Assembly: GCF_000615975.1 (NCBI RefSeq) | Contig: NZ_BAMP01000005.1 | Location: 1-64,000, forward strand | From: Nitratireductor aquibiodomus NL21 = JCM 21793 | GTDB lineage: Bacteria; Pseudomonadota; Alphaproteobacteria; Rhizobiales; Rhizobiaceae | DNA length: 64,000 nt | Reading direction: 5' to 3' | Part shown: one piece after another, positions 8,392 through 16,961 of the stretch | Position numbering within the stretch: the stretch's first letter is position 1 | How the letters are laid out: each line of letters starts with the position of its first letter | Notes under the pieces: model-generated | Databases searched by the model: none | Told to the model about the DNA's origin: nothing | What the model saw: the letters and a program-made list of their open reading frames with translations, nothing else | Made by a program: the position numbers and the translations under genes

Positions 8392-10082
8392 GGAAGAACT
8401 CCGTCCGGTAGTTTGTTTGCAAAGAGGCTGGCGAGCAGCATCAGAAGGAAGGTGGTTGCGACCATGATGGCGGAAACCGCCGCCGCATACTTGGAATCCC
8501 CGCCCTGTTCGAAAGAGAAGATGACAACGCCGATGGTTTCCGAGCCGGAGGACCACAGAAGTGCCGACACCGTCAGCTCGCACAGCGCTGTCATGAAGAT
8601 CAGCAGGCCGCCGGCAATGGCCGCCGGAGCGATGAGCGGGAAAATGATGGTGCGCATGCGCGTGAACAGTCCTGCGCCGGCTACCTGTGCAGCCTCCTCA
8701 AGCGCCCGGTCGAGCTGAAAATAGCCCGTGATCGTCGGCCTGACCGCCAGGATCAGGAAGCGCGCGAGGTAGGCGTAGAGGATGATCCAGACCGTGTTGT
8801 AAATCTGGATGCCTGTGATCGGCATGGGCTTGAGGAACAGGAGCAGCGAGGCGATGGCGAGCACCACGCCCGGCAGCGCATAGGGCAGCTCGATGGCAAG
8901 GTTGAGTGCCTTGATCCAGCGTTTGTTGCCCCAGGCGATCACATAGCCGAGCGGGATCGCCACGAAGACGGCGAAGATGGACGCCCCTGCCGAGAGATAC
9001 AGACTGTTGAGAAAGGCACGGCTTGCCGCCGCATGCTGGAAGATCACGAAATAGTAGTTCTCCAGCGTGGCCGTCTCAGCCGTCAGTGTCACGCCATAGC
9101 CCCGCACCAGCGATGTGAGGATGAGTCCCACCAGCGGCAGCACGAGAATGAGCGCGATCAGCGCCCACATGCCGAGTTCCACCGGCACACGCCAGACACC
9201 GAGCTGGTATGGCGCGGCAGGCAGCGAGGTGGAGGTGATGCGGAAATCGCGCCGGCTCGCAATGCGGTCCTGCATGACGATGCCGACCATGGCGATGACG
9301 CCGATGAGCACCGAAAGGAATGCGACATCGGAGAGAACATCCGGTCCGCCACCGGCCAGACGCTGATAGATGAGCGTCGGCAGGACAAGATAGTTTGCCG
9401 GGATACCCAGAAAGGCGGGAATGCCGAAATTGCCGACGCAGGAAACGAAAGTGAGTGCTGCCGCGCCCACTATGGAGGGCGTCATGAGCGGCAGGATGAT
9501 GGTGCCAAGCACGCGTACCCAGCCAGCACCGCTGGACTGCGCGGCCTCGACCAGCTCACGCGGCAGCTTGCGCATGCCGGCACGCACGATCAGGAAGACG
9601 AGCGGCGCATACTGGATGCCGAGCAGGAAGACGATGCCTTCCGGCGAATAGAGCGGATTGCGCGTGCCGAGCGGCGGCGCCATGCCCAGCATGTTCAGAA
9701 GCGGGCTGGAGGGGCCGAAAAGCTGCAGCCAGGCGAGCGCGGTCACCTGCGGCGCAATCATGAGCGGTGTGACGAAGCACAAGACGAAAGCCTGACGCTG
9801 GCGCACATCCGACAGCGAAACGAGAATGGCAACAGCCACACCGAGCACCAGGGCGAAAATCGTTCCGCCCAGGCCAACCACCAGCGTGTTCCAGGTGGCG
9901 CGCCAGGTCGTGTCGTCGATCAGACCATTGCGAATGACATCAAGCGAGAACTGACCGCCGGGCAGGATGACTTCCTGCAAAAGCCGCGCCATGGGCAGCA
10001 GCGAAAAGATGACGATAAGCGCGACGATCCCCGCTGTCAGGGCCATATCCTGGCCCTGACGTTCCTTACGAATTGCGGTCAT
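8379..10082 (-). CDS. ABC importer permease, two fused membrane domains (FbpB/AfuB type)
   Basis: Inner-membrane protein of 567 aa with about 12 hydrophobic segments arranged as a tandem duplication. Each half carries an EAA loop: ELVEAAQSSGAG in the first, ALEEAAQVAGAG in the second. This fused architecture is typical of ferric-ion and AfuB-type hexose-phosphate importers. It starts 12 bases after the binding-protein stop and has AAGGA upstream. The long antisense frame across it (9033-10085) is a shadow. Confidence 0.9.
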   Translation of the reverse strand: MTAIRKERQGQDMALTAGIVALIVIFSLLPMARLLQEVILPGGQFSLDVIRNGLIDDTTWRATWNTLVVGLGGTIFALVLGVAVAILVSLSDVRQRQAFVLCFVTPLMIAPQVTALAWLQLFGPSSPLLNMLGMAPPLGTRNPLYSPEGIVFLLGIQYAPLVFLIVRAGMRKLPRELVEAAQSSGAGWVRVLGTIILPLMTPSIVGAAALTFVSCVGNFGIPAFLGIPANYLVLPTLIYQRLAGGGPDVLSDVAFLSVLIGVIAMVGIVMQDRIASRRDFRITSTSLPAAPYQLGVWRVPVELGMWALIALILVLPLVGLILTSLVRGYGVTLTAETATLENYYFVIFQHAAASRAFLNSLYLSAGASIFAVFVAIPLGYVIAWGNKRWIKALNLAIELPYALPGVVLAIASLLLFLKPMPITGIQIYNTVWIILYAYLARFLILAVRPTITGYFQLDRALEEAAQVAGAGLFTRMRTIIFPLIAPAAIAGGLLIFMTALCELTVSALLWSSGSETIGVVIFSFEQGGDSKYAAAVSAIMVATTFLLMLLASLFANKLPDGVLPWRD

Positions 10083-10094
10083 TAAGGTTTTTCC

Positions 10095-11075
10095 TTAGCC
10101 GCCGAACATGGAGGAGAATTTCTCCTTGTTGCCGGTGATCTCGTCGACAACCTTCTTCACATCAACGCTCATGACGTTGATCTCGGTGCCCTCGGGCAGC
10201 CAGTCGGGCGAACCGACAGAAGGCTTCGCCGGCAGATAGCCCTGCTTGAGCGCCAGCTTCTGACCATCGTCGGAGAGAATAAAGTCGACGAATTTCTTGG
10301 CTACGTCCGGGTTCTTGGCGGTCGACATGATGGCGACCGGCTCGGTGACGGCGGTCACGCCTTCCTCGGGGAACACGAACTCGATGGGCGAGCCGTCCTT
10401 CTTGGCGTTCATGGCCATGAAGTCGACGAGCATGCCATAGGCCTTCTCACCGCTGGCGACGGACTTCAGAACAGCGCCATTGCCGCGCACGGCAACGTGG
10501 CCGTTTTCCTTCAGCTTCTCAAAATAGTCCCAGCCGAGATCGTCGCGATTGACGAAGGCGGACAGGAGATAGGCTGCAGCACCCGAATAGAGCGGGCTCG
10601 GCATGATGGTGAGGTCCTTGTAGGCCTCGCCCGTCAGATCGGACCAATGCTCCGGCTTTTCGGCCGCTGCCGTGTTGTAGGCAATGCCGGTGGTGATGAG
10701 CTTGGAGCCGAAATAGGTCTTCTCGGCGTCATAGGCGGCTTCCTCGAAGCCTTCCACATTGGCTTCCGGATAGGCCATCAGGTGGCCGTCCTTCTTGAGC
10801 GTCTCCATGCTGACTGCATCGGCGATCAGAAGCACGTCCGGCTGCGGGCTGCCGGCGGCAAACTCTGCGGCGAGCTTGGTCATCAGGTCGCTGGTGCCGG
10901 AGCGGAAGATCTCGACTTCGACGCCCGGATTGGCGGCCTTGAAGGCGTCAACCGTCTCGGCGGCGTCAGCGTCGGGCTGCGACGTGTAGAGCACGAGGTT
11001 GTCGGCGAAAGCGGCGGTGGATGTGAGCAGTGCGGCTGCAAAGGCAACCGAACGAATCGTGGACTGGCGTCCCAT
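10095..11075 (-). CDS. Periplasmic substrate-binding protein of ABC importer (FbpA/AfuA type)
   Basis: A 326-aa exported protein. The signal peptide ends around TSTAAFA and the mature chain starts DNLVLYTSQPDADA, typical of family 1 extracellular iron-type binding proteins. ATG 11075 is chosen because GAGGAG lies just upstream; the longer frame to 11114 would bury the signal sequence. First gene of the operon, facing the SorC-type regulator across a shared control region. The ferric-protein homology does not settle the ligand: AfuA binds hexose phosphates with the same fold. I cannot verify metal-binding Tyr residues without alignment. Confidence 0.88.
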   Translation of the reverse strand: MGRQSTIRSVAFAAALLTSTAAFADNLVLYTSQPDADAAETVDAFKAANPGVEVEIFRSGTSDLMTKLAAEFAAGSPQPDVLLIADAVSMETLKKDGHLMAYPEANVEGFEEAAYDAEKTYFGSKLITTGIAYNTAAAEKPEHWSDLTGEAYKDLTIMPSPLYSGAAAYLLSAFVNRDDLGWDYFEKLKENGHVAVRGNGAVLKSVASGEKAYGMLVDFMAMNAKKDGSPIEFVFPEEGVTAVTEPVAIMSTAKNPDVAKKFVDFILSDDGQKLALKQGYLPAKPSVGSPDWLPEGTEINVMSVDVKKVVDEITGNKEKFSSMFGG

Positions 11076-11170
11076 GGGATAACTCCTCTGTTTGCATCTC
11101 CGGGCATCTCGCACCGGAGCTCCTCCCCTGCATGCGCAATATGACAGGCTTGTAACAAAAGCGCTCGGAC

Positions 11171-11200
11171 ATTGAATATGAACATATGTTTTTCGTCAAT
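11171..11200. promoter_or_regulatory. Candidate operator between SorC-type regulator and ABC operon
   Basis: A perfect 10-base palindrome AACATATGTT (11181-11190) sits in the middle of a larger dyad whose outer arms ATTGA (11171-11175) and TCAAT (11196-11200) are exactly symmetric about the same centre. The position, 96 bases from the binding-protein start and about 106 from the regulator start, fits an operator serving both. Confidence 0.5.
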
Positions 11201-11305
11201 AACAAAAGAACGCAATAAAATTTCGCATATTTGCCGGCCAAATGAACCGCGGGCAGAGTCGCATTGTGCTAAAATCATTGCGCGATGAGAGAGGGAATCA
11301 CCGGC

Positions 11306-12295
11306 GTGCCGAGAAAAAGCAAAAAAAAGCCGGCAGACGAGCCGACGCTGTCTTCCGCCGACATCAATGTGAAGATGGCCTGGCTTTACCATGTGGAAGG
11401 CCTGACGCAGGAAAAGATCGCCAGCCTGCTCAATGTGAGCCGGATGAAGGTGATGCGGGCGCTGGCGGCCAGTGCAGAGAGCCATATGGTGGTGACCACG
11501 ATCAACGCCGATACGGCCGAGCAGGTCGCGCTGGAGCGCAAGCTGGAAAAGCGCTGGGGCCTGAAAAGCGCCATCGTCGTGCCCGCTCCGGAGGAAGAAG
11601 ACAATCTCGAGCGGGCAATCGGGCATGCCGTGGCGCGCTATCTCGAAGAGCAGATGACGCCCGGCATGACGCTGGCGATTGGCGGCGGCGCGACATTGCA
11701 TTCGAGCCTGAGCTTCATGGCGCAGCGCGAATTGACCGGCTCGACCGTGATCGGTCTCGTGGGCAGCCTGCCACATTCCAAATGGGTCAATCCCTCCATT
11801 GTCGCCACCAAGGTGGCGGAGCGCTTCAAAGTGGACAGCTACCAGATCAGCGCGCCGGTGGTGGTGGATGATCCAGACCTGCGCGAGCGCCTGTGGGAAC
11901 AGCCATCCCTGCGTGACGTGCGCGAGCGCGCCGCCAGGGCGGATATGGCGCTCCTGACCGTGGGCGCGATCTCACCCGACGCGACGATCTTCCGTCACGG
12001 CATCGTGCCGAAAGCGCTGATCGAACCGCTGCGCGACAGGGGCGCGGTGGCCAACATTCTTTGCTATTTCGTGGATGCGGCGGGACAGATGGTCGATCAT
12101 GAGGTGAACCAGCGGATCATGGCCATCGATCTCGATGTCGTGGCACGCATTCCACATGTCATTCTCGCTGCCGGCGGCGAACAGAAGGTTTCCGCAATCC
12201 TGGCGGCCCTGCGCACGGTGTCTGCCGCGGCACTCATCACGGATGCCGCTACTGCAAGGATGCTGCTTGAAAAGGCAGATGAAGACCGGCTCTGA
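11306..12295 (+). CDS. SorC/DeoR-like sugar-binding transcriptional regulator
   Basis: A DNA-binding regulator of the SorC family (LsrR, CggR, DeoR of Bacillus), which sense phosphorylated sugars. An N-terminal helix-turn-helix (GLTQEKIASLLNVSRMKVMR) is followed by the sugar-binding domain with a glycine-rich GGGATLHSS loop. GTG at 11306 has AGAGGGA suitably upstream; ATG at 11285 would add 7 residues but has no ribosome site. It is divergent from the ABC operon and is probably its regulator, with an effector likely derived from the imported compound. Confidence 0.85.
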   Translation: MPRKSKKKPADEPTLSSADINVKMAWLYHVEGLTQEKIASLLNVSRMKVMRALAASAESHMVVTTINADTAEQVALERKLEKRWGLKSAIVVPAPEEEDNLERAIGHAVARYLEEQMTPGMTLAIGGGATLHSSLSFMAQRELTGSTVIGLVGSLPHSKWVNPSIVATKVAERFKVDSYQISAPVVVDDPDLRERLWEQPSLRDVRERAARADMALLTVGAISPDATIFRHGIVPKALIEPLRDRGAVANILCYFVDAAGQMVDHEVNQRIMAIDLDVVARIPHVILAAGGEQKVSAILAALRTVSAAALITDAATARMLLEKADEDRL

Positions 12296-12309
12296 AAGCA
12301 GGCAGGCGA

Positions 12310-12684
12310 TCAGATCAGGCCGCGCTCACGCATGAAATCATCGAGACCGACATGGGTAATGGTTTCGAACTCGCGCACCGCCTCAACCATGGCGCGGCGT
12401 TGGGCCGCCAGCAGCAGAAGCACCTGCCGCATCTCACCGGAAATACCAAAGCGCTCCCAGCGATCCGCCAGATGGCTTGGAAGACCGGCCGCCTCGCAAA
12501 AAGCCGCGATGTTCCTGTAACCCAGGTCCGTGACAAGCGCCTGCGTCTCCTCCGGCGTCGAGCGCGGCTCGAGCGCGTGGTCATGCAGGCGCTGCGCCAG
12601 AAGGCGGATATCGTTCGGCTGCGGCGCATTGGCCAGAACCTTGTTGATCAGAGACGAAACTCTCGGGGGCTTTTCGCTTTGCAT
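12310..12684 (-). CDS. Hypothetical protein, 124 aa
   Basis: Soluble, helical, Arg/Glu/Leu-rich protein with no signal or membrane segment and no family I recognise. ATG 12684 (MQSEKPP) is preferred because GGAGAG lies a few bases upstream; another ATG is four codons earlier. It converges with the SorC-type regulator, ending 15 bases away. Its start lies beyond a strong hairpin (12721-12749) that separates it from the copper operon, so it is probably transcribed alone. Confidence 0.6.
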   Translation of the reverse strand: MQSEKPPRVSSLINKVLANAPQPNDIRLLAQRLHDHALEPRSTPEETQALVTDLGYRNIAAFCEAAGLPSHLADRWERFGISGEMRQVLLLLAAQRRAMVEAVREFETITHVGLDDFMRERGLI

Positions 12685-12720
12685 CGCACTCTCCATTCGC
12701 GGCGATCATAGGACGAGAGC

Positions 12721-12749
12721 GGGCGGCGCTCAATCGGAAAGCGCCGCCC
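12721..12749 (-). terminator. Hairpin after the copper/PepSY operon
   Basis: GGGCGGCGCT (12721-12730) pairs perfectly with AGCGCCGCCC (12740-12749) around a 9-base loop. It lies 26 bases beyond the PepSY protein stop. There is no clear U-tract, so the termination mechanism is uncertain. Confidence 0.5.
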
Positions 12750-12774
12750 GGCGATACCACTTTCAAACAACGCG

Positions 12775-14201
12775 TTAGGCAAGAAGGCGTGCAAGAGGTT
12801 TAACACGCTGGATCACCAGCACATCAAACGCAAGAAGCGCCAGCAGCGTGATGCCCACCAATGGAAACAGCAGTGACACCAGAAGCATCACGACCACCGC
12901 CCCTTTCCACAGGGGAAGGTTGGCCGGTAGCGGTGGAGCGGCGAGCCGCAGCGCGCGCGAGGGCCGGCGCATCCACCACATGACGAGGCCGCTGACCGAC
13001 AGGAAGATAACGGACAGGCAGAAAACCGTGTTCAGCACAAGGTTCCACAGCCCCATGTCGCCTTCGTGGAAAGCGATACCGACTGCCATCGCCTTGCCCG
13101 CCGGCGAATAGTCGGCGAAGCCCACATCAGCGAGAACATTGCCGGTGTACTGGTCGATATGCACCGTCCTGTCGGACGCGGGGTCGGTGGAATCGTTGCT
13201 CATGGAATCCTGAGCAAGCGTCCACACGCCCGTATCACCGCGCGGCGTGGCGACGCGGAAGCGCCCCTCATAGCCAAGCTGCGCCCGAACGCGACGATCT
13301 CATCAAGATTGAATGGACCGGGAGCCGGCAGTCCGGCACGGCCTGCATCAGATCCTGACGCAGGAAGCGGCGTCTGCTCCAGCGCCCAGGGCACATCCTT
13401 GATCGCTCCATGATTGAGCGAGGCATGCGTCTTCTCGGAAAGAGGCACATTGTCCCATTTCTCCGCCGGAAAGGTGCTCCATGCCTGGACGAATTTTTCT
13501 CCCCAGACGCCGGCCCATGAAAGCCCACTGAGGAGAAACACAACGAGAAGCACCGCGACGTAGAGCCCGGTGGTCTTGTGCAGCGACTTCCAGAACGAGC
13601 GGCCCCGCGCACCGAGATCGGGGCGAAGCGCCTTGCCAAGCCCTTGCCCGTCACGCGGCCACCACAGATAAAGCCCGGTCACGATCAGGACGATGCCGAA
13701 ACCGGCGGCTATTTCGATCAACCGGTCACCCAGATCGCCGATCAGCAGCGTTCCGTGAATGTCTGACGCAAAGTCGTACCAGCCGGCCTGACGGCTCCAG
13801 ATCTGAAGCACCTCGGACGTGTAGGGATCGACAGCAACCATCTTCGCCTCACCCCCGCTGTCCACGCGGAAAACGGTGGCGCGGTCGGCTGCGGTCGGCG
13901 CGATATACTCGACCACATGGCCTTCGTGCAGCGCTGTCTGTGCGGCGGAGGCCTGTGCAAGAATGCTGGTCTGTTCACCCTGTGGCGTCACGGCAATCTT
14001 CTCGCCGTCCCGACCGTCTATGGCACTCACCCAGAGCATGATCAGCCCGGTAATGGCGAGCATCGCCAGGAAAGGCGCCACGTAGAGACCGGCATAGAAA
14101 TGCCAGCGCCATGCCGCCAGATAGAGTTTGCGCGTCAGCGTTTTGCCGGTCGCCTCGTGCGTCGGCAGGCCGGGAAGCGCCTGTGTATCGGTATTGCTCA
14201 T
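12775..14201 (-). CDS. PepSY-associated membrane protein, reading frame broken once
   Basis: A 475-aa inner-membrane protein when the frame is restored. The N-terminal part (from 14201) has a first membrane segment (FYAGLYVAPFLAMLAITGLIML), a PepSY-like periplasmic part, then GIVLIVTGLYLWW and further membrane segments; the C-terminal part (to 12775) has VFCLSVIFLSVSGLVMWW and a final helix pair. The break is at the CCC run 13284-13286: restoring one base joins DEIVAFG to AQLGYEGRFRVATPRGDTG. Such proteins sit in siderophore or metal-reductase contexts; here it closes a copper operon. Role (electron transfer or metal reduction) is inferred. Confidence 0.8.
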
Positions 14202-14211
14202 AATCCCCCCC

Positions 14212-14815
14212 TCAGCTCTGCGTTGCCAGACGCTTCAGCTTTTCCAGCATGGAATCGTGCGCCTCGCCGTAGGACAGCGTGCCAACGAAGCCGCCTGTGG
14301 CGTCCATCAGATAGACCGACGCAGAGTGATCGATCGTGTAGTCCCCATCCTCCGTCGGGACTTTCTTGTAATAGACCCGATAGGCTTTGGTGATCGCCTC
14401 GATCTGCTCCTCGGTTCCAGCCAACCCCCTGATCCGATCGTCGAAGCTTGATGTGTAGCGGGCAAGGTCCTCGGTCCGTCCCTTTCCCAATCGACCGAAA
14501 CGAACGCATAATTCAGCTTATCTGCGTCGGAGCCCAACGCCTCGATCAGCCTGACAGCTCAAAAAGCGTGGTCGGGCAAACATCCGGGCAGAAGGTAAAA
14601 CCGAAGAAAATCGCCGTCGGCTTGCCAAGGAAATCAGCCTCGGTGACGGTCTCTCCGTCCTCTCCGGTGAGCGTGAACGCACCGCCTATATCGGCGGTGC
14701 CGGTTCCCCCGCCGGCCCTGCCACCGGGGGTGATGTTCATCGTCGCCACAGCCACGATGGCAAGGACCAGCGCGAGAACCGCGCCGGCCAGGATTGAAAG
14801 CGAGCGGCGAGACAT
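14212..14815 (-). CDS. SCO1/SenC copper chaperone, reading frame broken twice
   Basis: A membrane-anchored thioredoxin-fold protein that delivers copper to cytochrome oxidase. The N-terminal anchor (LAGAVLALVLAIVAVATM) is followed by FGFTFCPDVCP, the CxxxC copper motif, and later by DYTIDHSASVYLMD with the third ligand His. The protein is 201 aa after correcting two single-base losses: near 14545-14550 (FELSG continuing as LIEALGSDADKL) and near 14475-14480 (VDWERDGP continuing as EDLARYTSSFDD). Its ATG shares one base with the PCuAC stop (TGATG), so translation is coupled. Confidence 0.85.
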
Positions 14816-15309
14816 CAGCTCTTGCTCTCGCTGTGCATGTGGCTGTGGCCTTCAGGGGCAGGTGCGCCCGGTTTCGCCACAGACATCTCCACCTCGATTG
14901 AACCCGCCTTCTCGAAGGTGAGCGTGACGGGAACCGGCGCTCCCTCGGCAATCGGCTTCTTCAGTTCCATGAACATCACATGCAGACCGCCCGGTGCGAG
15001 ATTGACCGCCTCGCCTGCCGGCACCAGGATGCCATCAGGCAGATGACGCATCTTCATGACACCATCGGTCATGTCCATCGTGTGCAGTTCCACGCGGCCT
15101 GCAAAAGCGGCCTCGGCGCTGACCAGGCGGTCGTCTTCTTCGCCACCATTGACGATGGTAACGAAGCCGCCCGCAGCTTTGGCACCGGGCGGTGTCGCAC
15201 GGGTCCAGGGCTGGTCGAGCTCCAGTTTGCCGAGCGTGTAATCGCCAGCGAATGCGGGGGCGGCAATGAACAGCATTGCAGCCGTTAGGGTACGGGTCAA
15301 AATGCGCAT
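14815..15309 (-). CDS. PCuAC (DUF461) periplasmic copper chaperone
   Basis: A 164-aa exported protein; signal MRILTRTLTAAMLFIAAPAFA. It carries the PCuAC copper site in order: HTMDM, a downstream Met pair (VMKM), and GLHVMFMELKKP. The tail HSHMHSESKS adds extra His/Met ligands. It hands copper to SCO1, CuA or cbb3 oxidase. GGAGA six bases upstream supports ATG 15309; the longer frame to 15363 is not needed. Confidence 0.9.
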   Translation of the reverse strand: MRILTRTLTAAMLFIAAPAFAGDYTLGKLELDQPWTRATPPGAKAAGGFVTIVNGGEEDDRLVSAEAAFAGRVELHTMDMTDGVMKMRHLPDGILVPAGEAVNLAPGGLHVMFMELKKPIAEGAPVPVTLTFEKAGSIEVEMSVAKPGAPAPEGHSHMHSESKS

Positions 15310-15374
15310 GTCTTGTCTCCATAAGCGCAGATACCGGCCACGGTCACCCGTGGACGTTTTCATGATTCAATGCG

Positions 15375-15776
15375 TCAGATGGAGAAAGCCGGTGGCGCGC
15401 GCGCCTCTGCAAGAAAGCCAAGCGCAACCGGATGAAGAACCAGCGCACCTGGCAGGCGCGCAATGGAGAAAGCATCACGGGAGGCACAGTCTAGCCCCGC
15501 ATGTTCACCCGGCAGGGCCGGCGATACGGCACAGCCTGCCTGGCAGAGCGTGGTGCAGCACTCATGCGCGCTGCGCGCCGGCGCAGGATCATCGCTTTCG
15601 GCAAGGCCAATGCCGCTCGGCGTGCAGATGATGAAACCGGGAATGCCGCCAGTACCTGCCATCGTCCCTTGGGCGAAGGCGGCGGCAAAACCCTGCATGA
15701 TGAGGAAATAGGCCAGAAGACCGGCAATCAGGCCAGTCGCAAGGCGATCCTTCAGCATGTCACGCATGAGTTTCAT
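15375..15776 (-). CDS. DUF2946-like cysteine-rich membrane protein
   Basis: A 133-aa protein with one N-terminal hydrophobic segment (LIAGLLAYFLIMQGFAAAFA). It then has a Cys-rich periplasmic part (IICTPSG, HECCTTLCQAGCA) and a Pro/Ala/Leu tail, the pattern of DUF2946 proteins found with copper genes. ATG 15776 (MKLMRDM) is the most sensible start; the ribosome site is weak and the frame stays open to 15866. It heads the copper operon. Metal binding is inferred from composition and neighbours. Confidence 0.65.
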   Translation of the reverse strand: MKLMRDMLKDRLATGLIAGLLAYFLIMQGFAAAFAQGTMAGTGGIPGFIICTPSGIGLAESDDPAPARSAHECCTTLCQAGCAVSPALPGEHAGLDCASRDAFSIARLPGALVLHPVALGFLAEARAPPAFSI

Positions 15777-15785
15777 GGAAGCTTC

Positions 15786-15811
15786 GTGACACATTTCGGA
15801 AGACGTGTCAC
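15786..15811. promoter_or_regulatory. Inverted repeat upstream of the copper operon
   Basis: GTGACAC (15786-15792) and GTGTCAC (15805-15811) form an inverted repeat with a 12-base spacer, starting 10 bases before the DUF2946-like start. It could be an operator for a copper-responsive regulator, but no such regulator gene is in the window. Confidence 0.4.
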
Positions 15812-15834
15812 TGCGACGAATGCTGCACTTAGGA

Positions 15835-15866
15835 TTGCAGTGGGCGAAAACGCGCGCCCACTGCAA
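15835..15866 (-). terminator. Strong hairpin after the TakP-like TRAP operon
   Basis: TTGCAGTGGGCG (15835-15846) pairs perfectly with CGCCCACTGCAA (15855-15866) around an 8-base loop, just beyond the TRAP binding-protein stop. A long perfect stem without an evident U-tract. Confidence 0.6.
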
Positions 15867-15878
15867 AAGCTGCTTCTC

Positions 15879-16937
15879 TTAGCGCCGCTTGAGAAGCGGC
15901 ATGTTCATGGCGTTGGCATATTTCACGCTTTCGGCCAGGAAGGTGTCGTAGCTCTCGCGCACGCGGGCAACGTCCTCGCTCTGTGCGGTCAGTTCATCAC
16001 GAACCTCTTCCCACGCGCTCTTGAGGCCTTCGGCCACATCGTCCGGGACATCGCGGAAGATGACGCCCTCGGCTTCGAGCGCGGCCATGGCGCGGGCGTT
16101 GTGGTAGTCGAACTGGGCCAGCGCCTCCTGGCTGGCCGCGAGGGCCGCCGCCTCGCAGATCGCCTGAAGGTCTGGCGAAAGCTCGGCCCATGCGTCCTTG
16201 TTGAAGACGATGGCAAGTGCCGCGCTCGGCTCGTTATAGGCCGGCAGGTAGCAGTTCTTGGTGATCTTCTGCAGGCCGAACGCCTGGTCGAGGAACGGCC
16301 CGACCCATTCCGCAGCATCGAGCGCACCGGACTGGAGCGCCTGGAAGATTTCCGGCGGGGGCATGAGAACGGCGTTGACGCCGAGCTTGCGATACATCTC
16401 GCCACCGAGACCGGCGATGCGCATGTTCAGGCCCTTGAGGTCTTCCAGCGAATTGATCTCGGATTTGAACCAGCCGGCGCTCTGCGTGTTAGAATTGCCG
16501 GAATAGAGCGGCTTCAGGTTGCGCTGGGCGTAGATGTCGTCCCATAGCTCCTGACCACCACCATAGCGCAGCCACGCATAGTGCTCAGCCGCCGTCATGC
16601 CGAAGGGCACCGCGGTGAACCAGTGAAGCGACGGGTTCTTGCCGGCGGCATAATAGGGCGGGTTGTGGCCAACCGGGGCCTTGCCCTGCTGCACCGCATC
16701 TTCAACACCGAACGGCGGCACCAGCTCGCCGCCACCGAAGACCTTGAAGCTCAGCCGGCCATCGGACATGGCTGCCACCTTCTCGGCGAAATTGGTGACA
16801 TTCGTGCCCACGCCCGGCGCATTCTTGGGGAAGCTGGTGGGCAGGTTCCACTCGATCTTGCCCTGCGCGATGGCTGGTGTGGCGAGCGCCGCAGCCGTGG
16901 CACCAGCCCCAGCCGTAAGGAATGTTCTGCGTTTCAT
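15879..16937 (-). CDS. TRAP transporter substrate-binding protein, TakP-like
   Basis: A 352-aa periplasmic protein with a twin-arginine-type signal (MKRRTFLTAGAGATAAALATPAIA). The chain contains MRIAGLGGEMYRKLGV, the PPPEIFQALQSGALDAAEWVG signature and the FNKDAWAELSPDLQ segment. These are typical of the TakP/DctP group that binds 2-oxo acids or related carboxylates; ligand assignment is by family only. ATG 16937 has GGAGGA upstream. It is the last of the Q-M-P operon, 24 bases after the large permease gene. Confidence 0.88.
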   Translation of the reverse strand: MKRRTFLTAGAGATAAALATPAIAQGKIEWNLPTSFPKNAPGVGTNVTNFAEKVAAMSDGRLSFKVFGGGELVPPFGVEDAVQQGKAPVGHNPPYYAAGKNPSLHWFTAVPFGMTAAEHYAWLRYGGGQELWDDIYAQRNLKPLYSGNSNTQSAGWFKSEINSLEDLKGLNMRIAGLGGEMYRKLGVNAVLMPPPEIFQALQSGALDAAEWVGPFLDQAFGLQKITKNCYLPAYNEPSAALAIVFNKDAWAELSPDLQAICEAAALAASQEALAQFDYHNARAMAALEAEGVIFRDVPDDVAEGLKSAWEEVRDELTAQSEDVARVRESYDTFLAESVKYANAMNMPLLKRR

Positions 16938-16961
16938 GTCGGGTTTCCTCCTGAACAACGA

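Noticed and set aside
9033-10085. A 350-codon open frame antisense to the ABC permease
   Set aside because: Composition is His/Arg/Asp-rich as expected from the complement of a membrane-protein gene, there is no family motif, and the opposite strand encodes an intact permease.
12310-12684. Assigning a function to the 124-aa protein near the copper genes
   Set aside because: No motif recognised, and a hairpin separates it from the copper operon, so a copper role is not supported.
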